From Laccaria trichodermophora (taxonomy: Eukaryota > Basidiomycota > Agaricomycetes > Agaricales > Hydnangiaceae), in assembly GCA_018417955.1 (NCBI GenBank), contig JACTVC010000031.1, positions 372,001-436,000 on the forward strand: a stretch of DNA of 64,000 nt, in the 5' to 3' direction. Under the pieces are notes generated by a model. It did not search any database. It had not been told where the DNA came from and worked only from the letters and a program-made list of their open reading frames with translations. This document shows, in pieces, positions 10,830 through 22,947 of the stretch. Each line of letters starts with the position of its first letter. Within the stretch, counting starts at the first letter, position 1. The position numbers and the translations under genes were made by a program.

Positions 10830-12388
10830 TTACAAAACCAAAGTAACTGGTGCCCACGCCGAAGAGATCTGCACATCCCCCCTCTCCTTACCTGCCTCCG
10901 ACCAACTAACATCACCATCAATCCTATTACCCTTGACTGCGCGGATATTGATCTCTCGCTTCCTTCCCTGTCCAGATGGGTCCTCCACTTCACTTACAAC
11001 CACATCCGGACGTGAAAGGGACGTCTCCAAAAAGAACCGACCTTCATACGCGCTGTGGAGTTGAACGTCTACAGAAGATAAGGTTGAATTGGCCTTGAGA
11101 AGAAGACGGCTGTCGATAGGGGAGTCTGTGAAATTCACGTTCACTTTGCCTAGAGCCGTGGCTGCAAGAATTGTATACTCTTTTGTTGGGCCATCCCTGG
11201 GGCAGAATATGATTAAATTAGTCAAAGCGATATTTCACTATTGAGATACGCACCTGGCGTCGCCACCTTCCGAATCCCCTACAAGTGCTATGCTGACGTT
11301 GATGGGGGCGAGCGAAGTCACGAGCGAAAGGGAGGAAGAAGTGGTGAAGTGGCCTTCAATAGTACCAACTGATGATTTGACCACGCCCTTTTCTGCGAAT
11401 ACAGACTAAGCAGTCAAGAAGTGAAATTATTATTTTTTTATGCGAAAAAGATATTGAATATTCACCTGGACATTGATCGGTAACAGTGCATTCTTGAGAG
11501 ACAGCGACTTGAAATTCACGTTTGCGAGGTCGCCGAGTGAAAGAGAGAAAAGAGGTAACTCAGTTTCGAGCGATTCGATGAAGAGTGGTAAAGATGATGC
11601 TGGAAGGCGCACAGTTACATCGAAATAAACGTGTTCCTTGTGCTTCCTTGGTCTCTCCAACCATGCATGCGACTTGGTTGAATCACATCATCAATAAAGA
11701 ATGCGGAGGCTATCCCAGTTCAAAATGGACGTACAAAGAACCCAACACCGACCCCACCCTCGTCCTTCGAAATCTCGCAGAGATCGACGTGTTGTAGGAG
11801 CGCGTAGTCAGAGAACTTAGTGACCACATCCACTATGACGACATCATCGTCGCCATCCGCCGATTGTTCAATAGTGAGCGAGCCAGGGATGACAACGGCA
11901 CGCTTTTTTGACTCGTATTGCGCGAGGAAGGTGAACGTGCTAGGGTTAAGTGGAAATTTGAACGTGTTGTCAATGGAGTACTTGTGCTCGTCGCCGGGAG
12001 GGTGTAAAGGCGCCTCCGACGGCCAGGTTGCGCAATGCCCGATGTGCAGGCCCGTCTGGGAGGGTTGATCTTGCAGTATTTTGTCCTGTAGAAATCGCGG
12101 GTAAGTCAAGATGGAGATGCAAGATGTAGAAAGAGGATAAACCAAGTCGGCATCAAATGACGGCCCGTAGCTGTGACGATCCCGACGCTCGTGGCCTCGA
12201 CCCATGAAGAACCATCGAAGGAAGAGACCAGTGCACAACAAGAACATCAAACCTCGGAAGAGCCGTCGTTTTCGCGAGGCAGCCCGTGCATTACGATTCC
12301 GCAGATCCGCAAGCTGGTTCTGCAAATCCGTAAACTCAGAGGAATTAATCAGGAGAGGGACCTTCTGATCAGAGTGATAGGCGTCCAT
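10830..12388 (-). CDS. Single-pass membrane protein, hypothetical
   Basis: Five exons on the minus strand (12388-12143, 12085-11735, 11672-11466, 11405-11254, 11196-10830) with introns of 57-62 bp encode 440 residues; all phases agree. The N-terminus is a short cytoplasmic-type segment with heptad-like leucines (FTDLQNQLADLRNRN), a basic stretch (SRKRRLFR) and one hydrophobic helix at about residues 45-62. The remaining ~375 residues would be on the lumenal or outer side and contain alternating beta-strand-like sequence (VYFDVTVRLPASSLPLF, ANVNFKSLSLKNALLPINV, LGKVNVNFTDSPIDSRLLLK), reminiscent of fungal adhesin-like beta domains. The topology is that of a type II membrane protein. The specific role is unknown. 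The 5' leader is pyrimidine-rich. Confidence 0.75.
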
Positions 12389-13010
12389 GTTTCTTTCGGA
12401 AAAGGGTGGGGGAAAGGGCTGAGGTCGAGAAAAACGGTTTGAATTTAAGGGGGCGGTCTGTAGATGACGTCGTCGTGGCCGCGACGGCAGATTCCTGATG
12501 CATGGTTCTCGGAGATGTGATTGGGATGAAAGGCACCATGTGGATGATTGCGCAGTGCGCAGCGGGTGCGCAGGAGTCGAAAGAGGGATGGTCTAGAGTT
12601 ATAGTCTTCAGATAAGCAGGCGCAGCAGTTGTTTCTATCTAAAATGAGAGTCCGCCAAGAGTGGGTTGACCTTTGAGCGACAAGTTGAAGGTTGAAATTT
12701 GAAATTTGTAAGGACGGACAGGTCACAAAACTGCAAGTGCCAAGGATATCATGATCAGTTCGAAAGATCCCACCTACCAACAGACGATGATTATCACTGC
12801 CATTGCAGAAAGTTCAATCCAGCTGTGAAAATAGATGGAGGTCCGAAGGGTTGAAGATTGCACTGCCACTGGCACTAAATAATTTTCCCTTATGAAAATT
12901 AATTCCAAAATTCCGAAACCAATCGTACAAGTAGACCCATAAGCCCAAAAATAAAATAACACACAAGGAACCGCGAATCCTGAACAAAACCATAAACCCT
13001 CAAACCAGAA
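12389..13010. other. Intergenic; no gene seen
   Basis: This region lies downstream of the 13011-14561 gene and upstream of the membrane-protein gene, both transcribed leftward. It should hold the promoter of the latter. A CT-rich tract precedes the start codon; no TATA box stands out. Confidence 0.4.
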
Positions 13011-14561
13011 TCAGAAACGCCAAACATGGCTGGACGCAGGTGAACGCGTCGTCGTCGAACCGGGGCGCGTAGGGGACTTGGAAGAGATGACACGAGTAGG
13101 TGAGGGGCAGGAGGAGAGGCGCATGAGCCTATTGTTAGTGGACGGTAAGGAGGATGTGCTCGAGGATCGCAGGAGGGGCGAGTACAGGGATTTCGTTCCA
13201 GAAGAACGCAGAGTATTATGAGTGGGTGAGCGAAGGGGTTTCGTATTAGAGGAGCGCAAGAGCTTCGTACTTGGGGACCGCGGACGACTCTGACCAGAAG
13301 GGGAGCGCTGACGCTTCGTGCTTGTAGCGCCCGGGAGCTTCATATGAGAGGGGGAGCGCAATATCATCGAACCAAAAGGAGAGAACGACGCGGAAGATGC
13401 GAGTGTAGAGCCAGACCGCTTAAGCTTACTAGAGATAGTAGGGGAGGACCAGTTCCTCGAGAGCCCTACCACAGGTTCACGTCGAACCCACTCTAATGTC
13501 CCTGTCGACGAACGGTCACCAGAACCAGAGCTTGGGCTTGGAGTCACAGTGGGCGTTCTCCAGAGGGATACGGAAGGTCGAGAAGGCGGGAGGTCGTTGA
13601 TCTCAAAGTACGAGTCGCACTCTGGTATAGAGGCCAGAGTATGTCCGTGGAACGGGTCGTCGGTAAAGGTGAAGAGGGTTTCTTCGAGAAATGTGTTCGA
13701 GAGGCTGTCTGAGTCTACGCTTGAAATGGGGTCAGTGAGATCGCAACGCGAAGAGTATGATTCTTCCTCATGGGGGACTTGGAAAGCGGCCAGAGAGGCT
13801 CCAGCAGCTCTTGTCTCTTCTTGATCGGACGGACGCCAAGGAGAGAACCGAGAAGAAACGACGCCTAAGCCAGTGAAGGCACTGCCGTCTTTCTTTGAGA
13901 GCCCCGAGATACCCAATCCGAGAGTGGTGGGAGAGGAAGCGCTGATACATACCCGGGCAGGGGTGATTGGGGTGCTAGAGAAGAAAGAGGAATCTAGTGC
14001 AAGAGATGTGTCCGGGTCTGTGTCCTCAGAAGTATCGCTGACGAGAGAGATGTCAAATGAGCCGCTTAAAGAGTGTTCATCTACGTCGAACTCCGTCGCC
14101 AGGTCACCAAAAGGTTCCGCTTGAGGAAAGGGGGAATGAGGTGCAGCGTCAGGGAAGGTCGCGGTTGATGGGAGAGTGGGGGTGTTAAATGGTACCTGAG
14201 TTGGGTTGGTATCTACGTCGATATCCGAGTTTACTTGGGCGTAGACGCTGAACGTCTTCGGAGAAAGGGGACGTGAAGCTGGAAAGTGGTTGGCTGACGG
14301 CTGTAGACGAAGATCATATCAATGAAGGTCGGCACGCAACAACCTAAAAATTCCTACCTGATCACCGGTGGTTTGTCGATTGTTCAACACGAGTCTTTCG
14401 AATTTGCCCTCCCAGCTCCAATAAGCGTGATAAGAGGGTCTAGTCGTGTGGTCCATCGTTTGGTTCTTGGTACTGAGGCCTGAGTTGGATTTCTTTGTGG
14501 TATAATAGAGGGAGTTCGACGAGGATAGAGAGGTGAAGAAGTTTTCCAAAAGAGAGGGCAT
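13011..14561 (-). CDS. Ser/Pro/Arg-rich disordered protein, hypothetical
   Basis: Two exons (14561-14358 and 14300-13011) separated by a 57-bp intron encode 497 residues. The first exon ends in a compact, tryptophan-containing segment (YHAYWSWEGKFERLVLNNRQTTGDQ) that looks like a conserved short domain. The rest is low complexity, with an acidic Asp/Ser stretch around residues 130-165 and a C-terminal third made of repeated R-S-P-[ST]-x-K-x-L-R-S units. Such S/P and R-S-P repeats are frequent phosphorylation targets of proline-directed kinases. No enzymatic domain is visible. Exon 2 reads without interruption from the acceptor to the stop, which supports the model. Confidence 0.7.
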
Positions 14562-17500
14562 AGAGAAATGGAAAGAAAGTCGACATTTAGCGGTTAAAAG
14601 GAAGGAAAAGCGTGGCTGACTTGACTTGAATCAATGAACGTGACCATCGTCAAACCTCACGTGCAACTTGAAGTCGCCAAATCCCAACATTCATGATCAC
14701 CAACCGATCACCAACTTACAGCGCTACTATGTGCTCAAGTTGAGCAACGGAAGCGCCAGATGCGCCGCAGGTCCATGGGCAAGGAAAATTTGGGCGGAAG
14801 GCAACCCCTTCAGTACCAAGTTTACTAGATTCGGAACGAAAACCAGCAAAGGGAGGAAAATGTGGCAGAGGTGTCGAAAGCGCAGGTAGTTCAGCAAAGG
14901 GACGAGTGCGGCCAGGAACAAGAGGAACTGATCGGCACCTTTCACTCAGATGGCGCGGATGAGCGACAGAGTTCGCCCGCACCGTCTAAAGGGGTGGTCG
15001 TGTGGATTCTCCAATTTCGTGACTGACCTACATAGACCCTGGTTTGTCTTTCCCCTCTAGATATGCTTGAACCCGTTGCTTACGACGAAATCCGTTTTTT
15101 TTTCTTTTCGATTTTTGCCCGCCCTGGACGAGAACACGTTCTTTGACTCCCACCGAGGTCTCCGTAGTGGAATCGGCAGCGCAGAACGCGGGTCTATATC
15201 ATGCGGGTGTGTATGGTGAGCGTCATCTTTCGTGGGTCAAAACCGTACTCGTCGGGCGTTGCCCAGGCTTGCAGCTGGGATGGGCGTGGAAGGTATAAGT
15301 AGGTTCATTTCCATTCTTGCAGCGTTGATCGATTGATCCTTTACATGCATCAGGCAAATACCACACGGGCCCACGACGTCGTCATCATGCCCATGGGGAG
15401 AGAAGCTGATGTTCTTCATCTACTGAAGCATCACCCTTGCGCGAACATGTCTCCGAGCAGTGACCTTTGTAAATCACCAGCCTTTCTTCCTCACAACTTG
15501 AACTACTAACACGTACATTCCAGATATCAACACGACGCGTGCCACGAACGCGGTACGAGCGAGTTGTTGCTCACACCCGAGTCTTCGCCACCATCAACCA
15601 CCTCGGGGTAGTTTAGCGACACGCTCATCCGAGCCTCACAATGTCCTGATCAGCAGCCAAGTTTACATGGCTACTCAGGGCTACTCACACCTTCGCTAAC
15701 ACCGATCCACAAACCCAATCTATACCTCTCCAATTTAATCTCATCTCTTCCGGCAGGCCACTCTTGCTATATCTTGCAATACTTTGTCCTTGGGAGTACT
15801 TTTTTGGCGTTTCCGAAGACGGTTTCTGATAACATCCACACTCCAATTGTGAGATCAAACATTCTTTTCATCCACAACTTTCAAGTTTTCACTTTCCTCT
15901 ACTAGGAAGCAATGTTTCGCGACGCTCTTCTAGAACAGATAGAAGATATATGGTCTCTAGCTATCTGTTGCCGACAACCGCTCAACTCTCCACCATCCTG
16001 CAAGGATTACCCTCCTTGAAGATCACTACCCTCAGTGGCTAGGTGACTATTAACCTGAAAGATTCACTGATGACGTTAGTTATTTCTCAGGAGGCGGAGG
16101 TCGTCGATGCATTATCATGCCCTATTCTCGAGACTCAGCATTTTCTGGTATCACTCATCGAAAGGCCAAGGCGCGAATAAGGACCCAGTGGACATAGACG
16201 GCCTGACGATTGCGTTATTGGCGGAAAGACGAGCACAACAACGACGACTGAACTTTGTCGATCAGAGTATGGAAGTCAAATTGTGCTGCATAAGAATGAA
16301 GTGGAGTTTTCGGATCGCCATACCGATGAAGATCATTTCGAATATCATCTCGATGGTGCTTGGTCAGATTGATTAGAAGACGTGGGTCCCGACTGTCTTC
16401 GCGAAACATGATGCACTTTGGGTGCATTTCCAACTCGCCCTCTAGGTAATATTTTCTCCGGATCCTCTCATTATGTCACAGAAGACTATTTCTCTAAAAA
16501 AGGCCGACCAGGGAGGCTTGAAGCCATGTTACACGCGTCAAGCATTTTTGCACCATTTAGCGGCTCTATCCACGTCTCCAAGACTCCGACCACTACATAC
16601 CGTAATCAGCTGACCGCTTCTCGTCGCCGCAAACCGCATATCATTCACACGTCAAGGAGATCGGCTTGACAGCCGGGAGTTTCCTGGAAGCTCAGAGTCA
16701 GTGTCCTGCTTTCATCAGGTAGAATAGCACACGAGGTATGGGGTGGGTACTAAAGCTCTATTCTTTTCCGAATGCCGTATTGATCACCTTCATCATGTCA
16801 GGATTCTGGAGGGGTTCTCACATCCGTATCAAAACCCAGATATTCTCATGTTGACTTCTCGTGGGTGCGCACCGGACATGTCATGGCCTGCTCCTCATCA
16901 CCTGAGCTGGGTACCTGCACAGTCAGCCCAAGGTCTTCGTGAGAACCAAATGTATGGATCATATTCTGTCGGTGACCGTCCTCCTTTCATGTCCTGATGT
17001 CAATTGAGCACAGAGTGCCATTGTTAAATGTGCTCATCACACAACACCTGTGCATCTCTTTCAGGGGTTGATCGGTAAGGACTTATCTCGGAATGTCGGG
17101 CCCACAGCAGTTGGCCATATTGCGAAGCTTGGCGTTGCTTATCGTCGTCTTCTCCCTGCTGGCTTCCTGATCAATATTCATATCTTCAGTCTTTCCCGTT
17201 CTTTTTGTGTCTTCTTATCTTTTCAGTTGAAGATGCACCCACATATGCGGTCATTGACATCCCAGGGATCGTGATCACGATTGCGTTGCTTTTCAGGTCC
17301 TGACTCCTGACACACTTGGGAAAAGGAACTCCGCTGTCATTCTCATATTCTCGACAGACGCCGTTGCTGTTCTATCATTTCTTCTTTGCTTATCGCGCTT
17401 TCACTGGCCCTCTTAGCTATCATTATTCTTTCGGATAAAAGAGTTTACGAGGCAAAAGTTACGGAGCTTACGCCTACGGAATCCGAGGTTCCTTTCTGGC

Positions 17501-19915
17501 TACGGGAAGTCGGCATCGCACGTGGGATTTGGTTCAAGAGCTGTGAACAGGCCCCTAGAGAAGCATCAGGTCCTTCGGAGATGAGGAAGATCGTCGCTGG
17601 TGACGTAACAACTAGAGGCGCTGGCGTGGTGAAGGTGGGCTTTTCATTTTCTTCATGTCGGCCGCGCTAAACAAAACGTCTTTTCCGTCGGACGATCGGA
17701 CACATCCACTACTTCGAGCTTCCATAATTACAGTTGAAAAGTTGGGCGCACTTTACAAAAGATACATCAAGGCAAGGAGCGTCTCCCACATATAGCTGTC
17801 GAAGGCGTTCCTGATGGCGGTTAGTATGTTGGAAAGCATGAAGAGTTCCAGGTTGAACTAGCTGATAGGCTAAGACAAGAAGTCAACAAGCTAGTCAAAG
17901 CGTTCCTCGATCGGCTCGCGGAAGTTGTGCTCTATTGGTAGGCATTCTAGATTAACTGGAAACCTCGCTGACTACTGTACAGGCTTACATGTTTGCCGTT
18001 GGTGAACCAGCCGGGCTGCTGGCGTAATTTTAGCAACTACTTAATCCAGAGGTTTCTCTCATCCGCATGACCGGCTTGCCGTTAGGCATCAATGGGTATA
18101 ACCGACAAATTTCGGGATATAGTTGTAATTCCGAGCAAAAAAAAATACGCTGGAAGGGGAAAGAATTCGCTTCGGTAGGGTAATGTCAAGTCTCGGATGG
18201 TGTGAAGGTTAACTTCACGCGTTGGCTTCCTCGATTCAGGAACTTCTCCCACCTCGTTGCACCTTTTCTTCGCTTTTTGGTCGAAACAAGATCGAGGGTG
18301 GATATCTCAAGAACTAGTAAGTGATGTTCGGTTCAAAATTTGTTCCGACTGACTGAATGCGATTTACAAAGATAATACCCCGTATCCCCTCTCGTCATTT
18401 ATTTTGTATGTCCCTTTACATGATGAAGACCGATGTTATCTGACTCATAGACCGCATCGTACATCAATCTAAAGTGCCTACTTAAGGTTTAGCTCGCCGT
18501 CTGAAAAACGCCTATCGAGAGGGGGTCATCGGCAGGCAAGTGGACGGATATATTCCTCCCTTTCAACATGATACGCAACGACGGAACTTGTCGGTCTCCT
18601 TGAATTTTGACGCCTTCTCATTGGTCGACTGTCCTTGGTTAGCGCTGTTCGGTAACCTATATTTCAAGAACGCGATAGTCGTGCACATAATCTTCGTCAT
18701 ATTCCGTTCTCATAGCCGAATACTAACGTCATCAGGTGATGGAGTACATACGCCACAACTTCAAACGTTCGATTCGCCCTCAACTTCGAAATCGTCACAA
18801 GGTGCCATGTCGACTTTCTTTTACATTTAGAGCTGTAAATTTACTGCGATAGGTACGTCGGGTTCTTCCCTTCATTAATATCTCGATCGATTTAAGTCAG
18901 ATGTGGCGATGTTACATACAGTGATTTTCCTCCCGCGAGCATTTTCAAGACGTTGGGCCTGTGAATACTTCCGCAATGAGGCCGCGCCGTGTAACTGGAA
19001 TTTGGATGACCGCGATGGTTCTCGACCATCGTTCAAGCTGTCTGATCGAGGGCTCCCCTTTCTCCAATCCGGCGGGGTGGCGGGACCAGACCAGAAAGCT
19101 TATCTGAAGTCAAGAAAAAATGATCAAGCAATAGGTTTGTCTGTTTTTAATCATGTCATTTGCCCTGTCACGCTGACAACCCTGCCCGCAATTGTCGTTC
19201 TGCATTCTTCTGTTCCTATTCAGTTCAGCGCCCCAACATGTCACACGCACACGCATCTATGCCGCCACATCAGTACACCTTCCAAATTCGGGGTGATTCT
19301 CTGTCTTTGTGGGACGGTCGAATGAGAGAATTTCTTCTGGAGTAGATTCAAGTTGAGAATTTGGATATGTTAGGTTAGGTTTTGCTCACCTGACCACCCT
19401 TGAGTTGGCTGATGTTGTACTTGACTTTGATGGGCTTTTGATGACGCGCTGGGCTTCGAATTCTCAAGGAAGCATCTTGCCAGATCGGTACCTCATTGTG
19501 AGGCGTTTTCGGTCATTGTCTGCCACGGACTTGGATTGCCTGGCACAATTTCTCTCAGGTTTCTCAGGTCCTCACAAGTCATATCAGCGCTTGGTGCCCT
19601 AGTTCTGACCTGCTAGGGTGTCACTGTTATCTGATCAGGCTCTCAGACCCTGCCAGTGCCCTTGAAGATTGCCAGTAAAGGAAGCTACACACGTTAGTCA
19701 TTCGGTCGATCACGACTTACAGTGAATCTATCTCATCGGCGGTGCCGCTAGTCAGGACTTCCCTGACCCGAAAGGTTAACCCCTTTGTGATTTCCAGCCC
19801 GACCGAAAAAAATTTGGCAATGTCTATAAAGAGCACTCGTCCCTAAGGAGGATGCTTTCGAAGTCTTCTGGACTACTGCGCCACCCTTTATCCGGGTCTG
19901 GGTCTTATAAAGTTC
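14562..19915. other. 5.4-kb stretch with no supportable gene
   Basis: Only short, unrelated open frames are present and none shows a recognisable domain. A two-exon frame could be built at 15447-15709 (MSPSSDLY then a 55-bp intron; about 65 residues), but nothing independent supports it. A hydrophobic frame near 17386-17670 (IALSLALLAIIIL) could be a relic of a membrane protein. Base composition is normal for the genic parts of the window, so this is probably decayed single-copy sequence rather than a transposon cluster. Confidence 0.4.
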
Positions 19916-19921
19916 CAACCT
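19916..19921 (+). promoter_or_regulatory. TATA box of the DUF6593-like gene
   Basis: TATAAA lies 75 bases upstream of the chosen ATG at 19991, a usual distance for a fungal core promoter. A second TATAAA occurs about 95 bases further upstream. Confidence 0.45.
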
Positions 19922-19990
19922 CTGGCCTCGCTACCCATACACGCAACCTGACGCCATCTCCTACAAAGTTGCAAAAATCTCATAGTCACC

Positions 19991-20626
19991 ATGCATCGCA
20001 TGCCCCCCATCACCTTGGAGGACCGGACAGGCATCAATACAAACACAGACTTCGACGACATGTATGATCGAATATTCTTCCACGTCGTCCGAATACCAGG
20101 CCAGACGACGACAAAAATCTACGAAATGACAATTCGTGCCTCTCGTCACCGGAGTACGTTGCCCCTGGACAAGGAACCTATCATACTCCTCGACTTCGCG
20201 CCCGACGAATCACTTGGTACCATTTCCTTCTTGAAAGCTCCTTCTCAACCATCCATATCTATGGGCCGTTACCTACGAAAAACAAGTATCTTCGGATCGT
20301 GAGTTGCTGTGTGATTTTGTATTGAATATCATCTGACCACATGGGTGCTACTAGATCACTGTCTAGAAAATTCTTTGGGTCGGATGGGCGGGAATACAGG
20401 TGGAATTATAGGAGTGTCGCTGGGCAGGAGTGGACGGTAAGTGGGCCTTCCCTTTCACGATAGGCTTCTGTTGAAAGACTATCAGTGCACCACAGCAGAA
20501 AATTACCTTGTAGCCCACTACGATCTTAAACCGCTCGACGTTAAAGCGTATGATGTATCCGGTAACAACTTCATAATATACGATTCGTTCAAGCATCTTA
20601 TCCCTGGTGAGGTTGCGTCCTTCTGA
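19991..20626 (+). CDS. DUF6593-like protein
   Basis: Three exons (19991-20298, 20355-20436, 20486-20626) with introns of 56 and 49 bp encode 176 residues, all in phase. The C-terminal half contains the run GSDGREYRWNYR, then NYLVAHYDLKPL, a pattern I associate with the Agaricomycete DUF6593 family (a tyrosine/tryptophan-rich GxDGxxYxW signature followed by an AxYD strand). The N-terminal half is beta-strand rich (IFFHVVRIPGQTTTKIYEMTIRA). These proteins are small, lack a signal peptide and have no known function. The gene ends 258 bp before the HAP5 gene, which is transcribed in the same direction. Confidence 0.7.
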
Positions 20627-20823
20627 CCTACTCCTGTACTTGCTAATTTATACGTCACCTGGGCCACCTAAGAACTCGTCGCCAGTCTAATCATCATGCG
20701 TCATATCTCACAGTATAATCTCTGATAATCTTTGCTATATGAACGTAGCATCCCCCAGTCGCGCATTACTCAATTTGCATAGGTAGATTGTACATAGTAC
20801 CAATAATTGACTGAGACCCCATA

Positions 20824-20841
20824 TTAGGGTTAGAAATTAGG
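20824..20841 (+). promoter_or_regulatory. Telo-box-like TTAGGG motifs upstream of HAP5
   Basis: Two ATTAGGG motifs (one as TTAGGGTTAG) lie within 18 bp, about 45-60 bases before the HAP5 ATG. They could be a binding site for a Myb/TRF-type factor; this is inference only. Confidence 0.25.
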
Positions 20842-20884
20842 GTCTCCAGGGCAACCACGGACAAAAACATCGTCCTCAACGCCC

Positions 20885-21758
20885 ATGTCAACTCAGCCCT
20901 TCGTGCAGCCTGGCGAGCCATTGAACGACTTTTTACGCTCATTCTGGCAGCGACAGGTGGACAATGCTGAACAGGAAACACCCGATTACAGGCATCCACC
21001 ATTGCCCTTGGCCAGGATCAAAAAAGTTATGAAGAGTGACCCAGACGTCAAGGCAAGGAATCGGAATGGCTTATCTTGTGCATTCGGACTGACGAATGTT
21101 CTCGTGCAGATGATTGCAGCAGACGGTGCGGATTTCGACGCATTCTCAACAAGGGTCGGTGTCTTACCATGACCTACGGATGCAGCCCCGATTCTCTTCT
21201 GCAAGGCTTGTGAAAGTGCGTCTCACGCGTCGTTGGCTCTCATGTACAACATAATGAAGCTCATTTTCTAGTCTTTATCGCAGAAATTACTGCGAGGGCC
21301 TTTATCATCGCGGATTCTAACAAGCGCCGAACTCTTTCACGTTCAGATATTGCCAAAGCTCTGAGCAAGTCGGACCAATTCGACTTTCTCATTGACATTG
21401 TTCCACGCGACGACCTTTCTTTTCCAGGTGCTGGAATGAATGGAGCTGGGGGGAAGAAGGCTGCAGGGTCGTCGAATCTCAAGGGACACGATCAAGTATG
21501 TGTCTATCACACCCACCATGTCTGTTCCAAAATGTCACTGAAATTGATGTAGGGATCTACTCCAGGCGGAGCCGATGGTCATTCAACCTCTCTAGATTTG
21601 GAAAACGGAGATGGTGCAAGGAGCGGAAGCGAAGTTATGGACCAGGCAAGTCGTAGCCCATTCTCCCGAATCCTTCATTCTAGACTAATTACCGCTCGCG
21701 CTAGCTGGAATCGTTGATGGGAAATCCCAGTACGGCAGACCATGGACCGCTCTCATGA
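20885..21758 (+). CDS. HAP5: CCAAT-binding factor subunit C (HAP5/NF-YC)
   Basis: Six exons (20885-21052, 21110-21125, 21186-21215, 21272-21495, 21553-21645, 21705-21758) encode 194 residues. The protein pairs with the HAP3/NF-YB histone-fold subunit and, with HAP2/NF-YA, binds CCAAT boxes in promoters. The family core is complete: [11 protein letters not shown], then [18 protein letters not shown], then [19 protein letters not shown], then [18 protein letters not shown] and [11 protein letters not shown]. The C-terminus is a Gly/Ser-rich tail. Introns 1 (21053-21109) and 5 (21646-21704) begin with GC rather than GT (GCAAGG, GCAAGT). Intron 1 is 57 bp with no in-frame stop, so its retention would insert 19 residues inside the histone fold. 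Exon 2 is only 16 bp. The splicing choice rests on the strong conservation of the spliced product. Confidence 0.9.
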
Positions 21759-22348
21759 CATTTTCGGGCCGTATGTGATGCGAATTACTCCGACGAAACG
21801 TTCTTCCTATGTCTTTTTGGCGGGGATCACACGTTCCTCGTTCGGAACTTGTTCGGAGCGGGCTGCGTAGAAGTTGGGGTTGACTCAGCTTCCCAGGGGT
21901 TGGATCTGAGAATTTAAGTGGTGGATAGAGACAGTAGAATCTCCTTTGACGAGAGAACATGTTTCTTTATAATTGTTGAGCTTCTCACTCTACTTTTTCA
22001 TCCGACTGTCTCATACGAGTATGTGTCGATATCTAGAGAATATATAGGCAAATCGAATTCAACCGCTTTCTCTGGAACAATTCGTTGGCCTCATCACCCA
22101 TTTTCATTCCGTTATAAACGGTTGGTATTTACAACGTCTCTTTCTTTTCGCATGAGTTTCCCTTTCCCATGCATATGGTCCCCCGCTTGCATAGACTTAC
22201 GCACCTCTAGATCTTTAGATGAGCGCTATCATCGAGCGGCTCCGCTAACGATGGGTTTAATCTCTGTGCACCTGTCAACGCAAAGGGGTGCGTTTAGAAA
22301 CAATGCCTAATCACTTGGCGTCTTCCTATCAGAGCTAACAATGAATTA
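21759..22348. other. Downstream region of HAP5; no gene seen
   Basis: This contains the presumed 3' UTR of HAP5 and AT-rich sequence up to the second MITE. No coding pattern is supported. Confidence 0.4.
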
Positions 22349-22947
22349 GGCTCTGTTCGGCAACGAGAATACGGTCGTATTCTCATTTTGATGGCATTCG
22401 GTATTATTCCCACCATGCCAAATCAGGTAGCCGCGGCACGTGCATAGCTACCCCACACTTTATATGGAGATCTTTTATTTATTATTTCTGCACATAATTA
22501 TTGGTGTTCCAGCATGCAGGTTATAAATATAAAATATGCATATTGATCACAACCTAATTGAAGCTGGTGTTTTTTTTTGAAGAGTATCTTGAAGTACTGT
22601 GCATATTCTGAATACTGGGTGTATTAAAATCACATATTTGAATTTTGATGAGCTATTTTAATTATTCTCATATTATTTTATATTACTATATTTCTTATTT
22701 AATCCTTTGTACCCATCTTAATAGTGGAGATTCAATGTTGGATATACTCCAGTCAAATGTGAAAATGTGAAGTAAACTGAAGTACAATAATGCCACTAAT
22801 CAACCAATCCCGCACCTGCTGAGGAAATGACCAGGGTGAAATCATTGTGAGGTAGCTTTGCACGTGCCGCTACTTGATTTGGCATGGTGGGAATAATTCT
22901 GCCATCAAAATGAGAATACGACCGTATTCTCGTTGCCGAACAGAGCC
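22349..22947. mobile_element. PIF/Harbinger (Tourist)-like MITE, copy 2
   Basis: This copy has the same 599-bp length, orientation and terminal repeats as the one at 8341-8939. By eye the two copies differ at about five positions, all transitions and most at CpG. The flanking trinucleotides are TTA (22346-22348) and TAA (22948-22950), both fitting the TWA target rule but not identical to each other. Near-identity of the copies points to recent activity of the family, presumably driven by a Harbinger transposase elsewhere in the genome. Confidence 0.9.
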
